DNA of 64,000 nucleotides from the NCBI RefSeq assembly GCF_019933235.1, contig NZ_CP082945.1, positions 5,183,501 through 5,247,500 of the forward strand. Direction: 5' to 3'. The notes beneath the pieces are model-generated. The model was not told the origin of the DNA, ran no database searches, and worked only from the letters and a program-made list of their open reading frames with translations. Origin of the DNA: Streptomyces angustmyceticus (GTDB lineage Bacteria > Actinomycetota > Actinomycetes > Streptomycetales > Streptomycetaceae). The translations under genes and the position numbers were made by a program. Positions 61,379 through 64,000 of the stretch are shown here, in pieces (position 1 is the first letter of the stretch; each line of letters begins with the position of its first letter).

Positions 61379-62536
61379 ATGCGCCGTACGGTGTTCAACG
61401 AGGATCACGAGGCGTTCCGGGAGACCCTGCGGGCCTTCATCGAGGCCGAGGTCGTGCCGGTGTACGACGAGTGGTTCGCCGCCGGCCAGGCGCCGCGCGA
61501 CTTCTACTACAAGCTCGCCGAGCTGGGCATATTCGGTATCCGCGTGGACGAGGAGTTCGGCGGCGCGGGCATCGACTCGTACAAGTTCGAGGCCGTGATG
61601 TACGAGGAGACCGCCCGCGCGGGCGTCACCTTCGGCGGCTCCGGCGTGCACGTGCTGCTCGGCCTGCCGTACATCAAGATGCTCGCCACCGACGAGCAGA
61701 AGAAGCGCTTCCTGCCGAAGTTCGTCTCCGGTGAGGAGATGTGGGCCCTCGCGATGACCGAGCCGGGCACCGGCTCCGACCTCGCGGGCATGAAGACCAC
61801 CGCGAAGCTCTCCGAGGACGGCACGCACTACGTCCTCAACGGCGCCAAGACCTTCATCACCGGCGGTGTGCACGCCGACCGCGTGATCGTCTGCGCCCGT
61901 ACCGCCGCGCCGAAGCAGGACGACCGCCGGTTCGGCATCTCCCTCTTCGCCGTCGACACCAAGGCCGAGGGCTACTCCGTCGGCCGCAAGCTGGACAAGC
62001 TCGGCCTGAAGACCTCCGACACCGCCGAGCTGGCCTTCGTCGACGTCAAGGTCCCCGTCGAGGACCTGCTGGGCGAGGAGAACAAGGGCTTCTCCTACCT
62101 GGGCCTGAACCTCGCCTCGGAGCGCTGGGGCATCGCCTTCGGCGCCTACGCGCAGGCCGCGGCGGCCGTCCGGTTCGCCAAGGAGTACGTGCAGGACCGC
62201 ACGATCTTCGGCAAGACCGTCGCCTCCTTCCAGAACACCAAGTTCGAGCTGGCCGCCTGCCAGGCCGAGGTGGACGCCGCGCAGGCCGTCGCCGACCGCA
62301 CCCTGGAGGCCCTGGACGCGGGCGAGCTGTCCCCGGCCGAGGCCGCGAGCGCCAAGCTGTTCTGCACCGAGGTCGCGCACCGCGTGATCGACCGGTGCCT
62401 CCAGCTGCACGGCGGCTACGGCTACATGAACGAGTACCCGATCGCCCGCCTGTACGCCGACAACCGCGTCAACCGCATCTACGGCGGCACCAGCGAGGTC
62501 ATGAAGTCCATCATCGCCAAGTCCATGGGCCTCTAG
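61379..62536 (+). CDS. Acyl-CoA dehydrogenase (FadE, long-chain-like active site)
   Basis: This 385-aa ACAD has LAMTEPGTGSDLAGM and LQLHGGYGYMNEYP. The Glu of the MCAD-type motif is replaced by Gly (IYGGTSEVM), as in LCAD-type enzymes, where a Glu in an earlier helix (here in LASERWGIAF) is the base. So its active-site geometry differs from the neighbouring acdH. Start: ATG 61379 after AAGGAGG. It is probably transcribed with the thioesterase 14 bp downstream. Substrate length is not predictable. Confidence 0.92.
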   Translation: MRRTVFNEDHEAFRETLRAFIEAEVVPVYDEWFAAGQAPRDFYYKLAELGIFGIRVDEEFGGAGIDSYKFEAVMYEETARAGVTFGGSGVHVLLGLPYIKMLATDEQKKRFLPKFVSGEEMWALAMTEPGTGSDLAGMKTTAKLSEDGTHYVLNGAKTFITGGVHADRVIVCARTAAPKQDDRRFGISLFAVDTKAEGYSVGRKLDKLGLKTSDTAELAFVDVKVPVEDLLGEENKGFSYLGLNLASERWGIAFGAYAQAAAAVRFAKEYVQDRTIFGKTVASFQNTKFELAACQAEVDAAQAVADRTLEALDAGELSPAEAASAKLFCTEVAHRVIDRCLQLHGGYGYMNEYPIARLYADNRVNRIYGGTSEVMKSIIAKSMGL

Positions 62537-62550
62537 GCCACAAGGGCACC

Positions 62551-63483
62551 GTGCACGTGAACGACGCACTGAGGTCCCTGCTCGATCTGCTCGCCCTGGA
62601 GCGGATCGAGCAGGACATCTTCCGCGGCGAGAGCCGCGCCTCGGTCGTGCCCCGGGTCTTCGGCGGCCAGGTCGCCGCCCAGGCCCTGGTCGCGGCCGGC
62701 CGCACGGTCCCCGAGGACCGGCCGCCGCACTCCCTGCACGCGTACTTCCTGCGCCCCGGCGACCCCGGCGCGCCCATCGTCTACACCGTCGACCGGATCC
62801 GCGACGGCCGGTCCTTCACCACCCGCCGGGTCGTCGCCGTCCAGCACGGCCAGCCGATCTTCCACCTCTCGGCCTCCTTCCAGACCCACGAGGAGGGCCT
62901 GGAGCACCAGGAGCCGATGCCGCCGGCACCGGACCCGCTGACCCTGCCCAGCCCCGCCGAGATCCTGCCGCGGCACGCCGGCCGGTACCTCACCCCGGCC
63001 GTCGCCGACCGGCTGCTGGAGGCCCGCGCCGCGATCGACCTGCGCTACGTCGACGAGCCGCCCTACGCCACCGTCGGCGAGGCGCGCGAGCCCCGCTCCC
63101 AGGTCTGGTTCCGCACCAACGGCGACCTGGACAAAACCCTCGCCGACGGCGCCGGCTGCGGCGACACCGTCACCCGCCCCCTGCTCGACATCTGCCTGGT
63201 CACCTACGTCTCCGACATGACCCTGCTGGACTCGATCCTGCTCGCGCACGGCCGCGGCGGCTGGGCGGTCGGCGACGTCGTCGGCGCCAGCCTGGACCAC
63301 GCCATGTGGTTCCACCGCCCCCTGCGCGCCGACGACTGGCTCCTCTACGACCAGGAATCCCCCACCGCCCAGTCCGGCCGCGGCCTCGGCAAGGGCCGCA
63401 TCTTCACGGCGGACGGGCGGTTGGCGGTGTCGGTGATCCAGGAGGGGGTTATCCGGGTGCCGCGGACACCGGCCGCCGGGTGA
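62551..63483 (+). CDS. Acyl-CoA thioesterase II (TesB-like)
   Basis: This double hot-dog protein is 310 aa from GTG 62551 (GTG 62557 is equally possible; AAGGG lies 4 or 10 nt upstream). It has RVFGGQVAAQALVAAG, HSLHAYFLRPGD and the catalytic-site region GASLDHAMWFHRPL with its Asp. It hydrolyses acyl-CoA to free acid and CoA. It is co-transcribed with the acyl-CoA dehydrogenase just upstream. Confidence 0.92.
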   Translation: MHVNDALRSLLDLLALERIEQDIFRGESRASVVPRVFGGQVAAQALVAAGRTVPEDRPPHSLHAYFLRPGDPGAPIVYTVDRIRDGRSFTTRRVVAVQHGQPIFHLSASFQTHEEGLEHQEPMPPAPDPLTLPSPAEILPRHAGRYLTPAVADRLLEARAAIDLRYVDEPPYATVGEAREPRSQVWFRTNGDLDKTLADGAGCGDTVTRPLLDICLVTYVSDMTLLDSILLAHGRGGWAVGDVVGASLDHAMWFHRPLRADDWLLYDQESPTAQSGRGLGKGRIFTADGRLAVSVIQEGVIRVPRTPAAG

Positions 63484-63589
63484 GGACATGACGGGGGAGG
63501 GCCGTCCCGGGCCGTTGCTCTGCGGCGGTCCTGGGGCGCCTGCCGAGGCATGGCGCCCCGCCACCCACCCCCGCCGGCAGAGGCGGTGC

Positions 63590-64000
63590 TCATCGGGAGC
63601 TGCTGTCGGGCTTGTGGAGTTCGTACAGCGGCCAGCCGTCACGGGTGCCCCGATGGACGAACCGGTTCTTCCGCAGGACCCGGGCGGAGGCGGTGTTCTC
63701 GGGGTGATGCCGAGCCCCGACGCTCGTGATCCCCGTGGTGGTGAACGCGTGGCGCAGCATGCCGGCGACTGCCTGGGTGGCGTACCCCCGGCCCCATGAG
63801 TCCTCGCGCAGGAGGTAACTGACGGTGGCGTGCCGCTCGGTGCGGCAGCGCAGCCGCACCATCCCGAGCAGCTCGTCGTCGGCCACGATGCCGAACGCCC
63901 ATCGGCCGGGTCGCTCGGCGCGGGCACAGGCGAGAGAGTCCGCCACCAGGCCGACGGCCTCGCCGATGCTGAGTTCCCCGCGCTCGATGTACGCCAGGGA
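63590..64000 (-). CDS. GNAT N-acetyltransferase, 5' end beyond window
   Basis: This partial gene is open to the window edge, with 137 codons visible (reads SLAYIERGELSIGEAVGL, then on to the stop). The acetyl-CoA loop is DSWGRGYATQAV (RxxG-type), with the RimJ/RimL-like strand ENTASARVLRKNRFVHRG. Family members acetylate ribosomal proteins or small amines. The true start lies beyond 64000; an internal GTG at 63946 is not it, because homology continues upstream. Confidence 0.82.
   Translation of the reverse strand, partial: SLAYIERGELSIGEAVGLVADSLACARAERPGRWAFGIVADDELLGMVRLRCRTERHATVSYLLREDSWGRGYATQAVAGMLRHAFTTTGITSVGARHHPENTASARVLRKNRFVHRGTRDGWPLYELHKPDSSSR

Overview
The window is high-GC actinobacterial DNA and almost certainly a Streptomyces chromosome core. 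Supporting signs are the adpA-orn pair with a TTA codon in adpA, an SsgA-like protein, a chaplin, the cslA-glxA pair with an LPMO of the LpmP type, frequent GTG starts, and heavy codon-position GC bias. From memory the gene order resembles the S. coelicolor segment around SCO2837 to SCO2773; no alignment could be run. No phage, insertion sequence, rRNA or CRISPR array was found.

Layout: (1) 1-8.1 kb holds the apical glycan locus: glxA (3' part only) translationally coupled to cslA on the minus strand, a gene-poor 1.3 kb stretch, the first tRNA-Lys, an SsgA-like protein coupled to an unknown protein, and lpmP behind DasR-type operators. (2) 8.2-20 kb holds an acyl-CoA synthetase, the second tRNA-Lys, and an uncharacterised catabolic cluster: IclR regulator, four-gene Ehu-type ABC transporter, DUF3830 protein, amidase, D-2-hydroxyacid dehydrogenase and two tandem maleate-isomerase/EutA-like proteins. 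(3) 20-25 kb holds an LLM oxidoreductase, the c-di-GMP enzyme CdgA, a secreted M6-type protease and the third identical tRNA-Lys. (4) 24.9-30.5 kb holds minus-strand genes that include an operon of a Cas4/AddB-like Fe-S PD-(D/E)XK nuclease, a 516-aa unknown protein and a UPF1-like SF1 helicase. Together they look like a split Dna2-type machine. (5) 30.7-34 kb holds a histidine phosphatase and an XRE/TPR regulator with a divergent small gene. (6) 33.6-41 kb holds a probable exopolysaccharide operon (secreted protein, two GT4 enzymes, polyprenyl-phosphate sugar transferase, flavoprotein) next to a chaplin. (7) 41-50 kb holds a spermidine-synthase-like protein, a two-component system, a GH18 chitinase, tRNA-His, orn, adpA, a small membrane protein and a universal stress protein. 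(8) 50-55 kb holds glmS, a small conserved gene and a GH20 hexosaminidase. (9) 54.6-63.5 kb holds the leucine/isovalerate degradation operon accD1-accA1-hmgL-acdH, a divergent TetR regulator with two 18-bp operators between them, a second acyl-CoA dehydrogenase and a TesB thioesterase. A GNAT gene is cut by the window end.

Two themes link the regions. One is hyphal-tip glycan, amino-sugar metabolism and development: cslA, glxA, lpmP, chitinase, hexosaminidase, glmS, chaplin, adpA and cdgA. The other is acyl-CoA and acid catabolism: the acyl-CoA synthetase, the Ehu/EutA-like cluster, and the liu-type operon with its neighbours. The two observations most worth follow-up are the split Dna2-like operon at 26.2-30.5 kb and the Ehu/DUF3830/amidase/EutA-like cluster at 10.4-19.9 kb.
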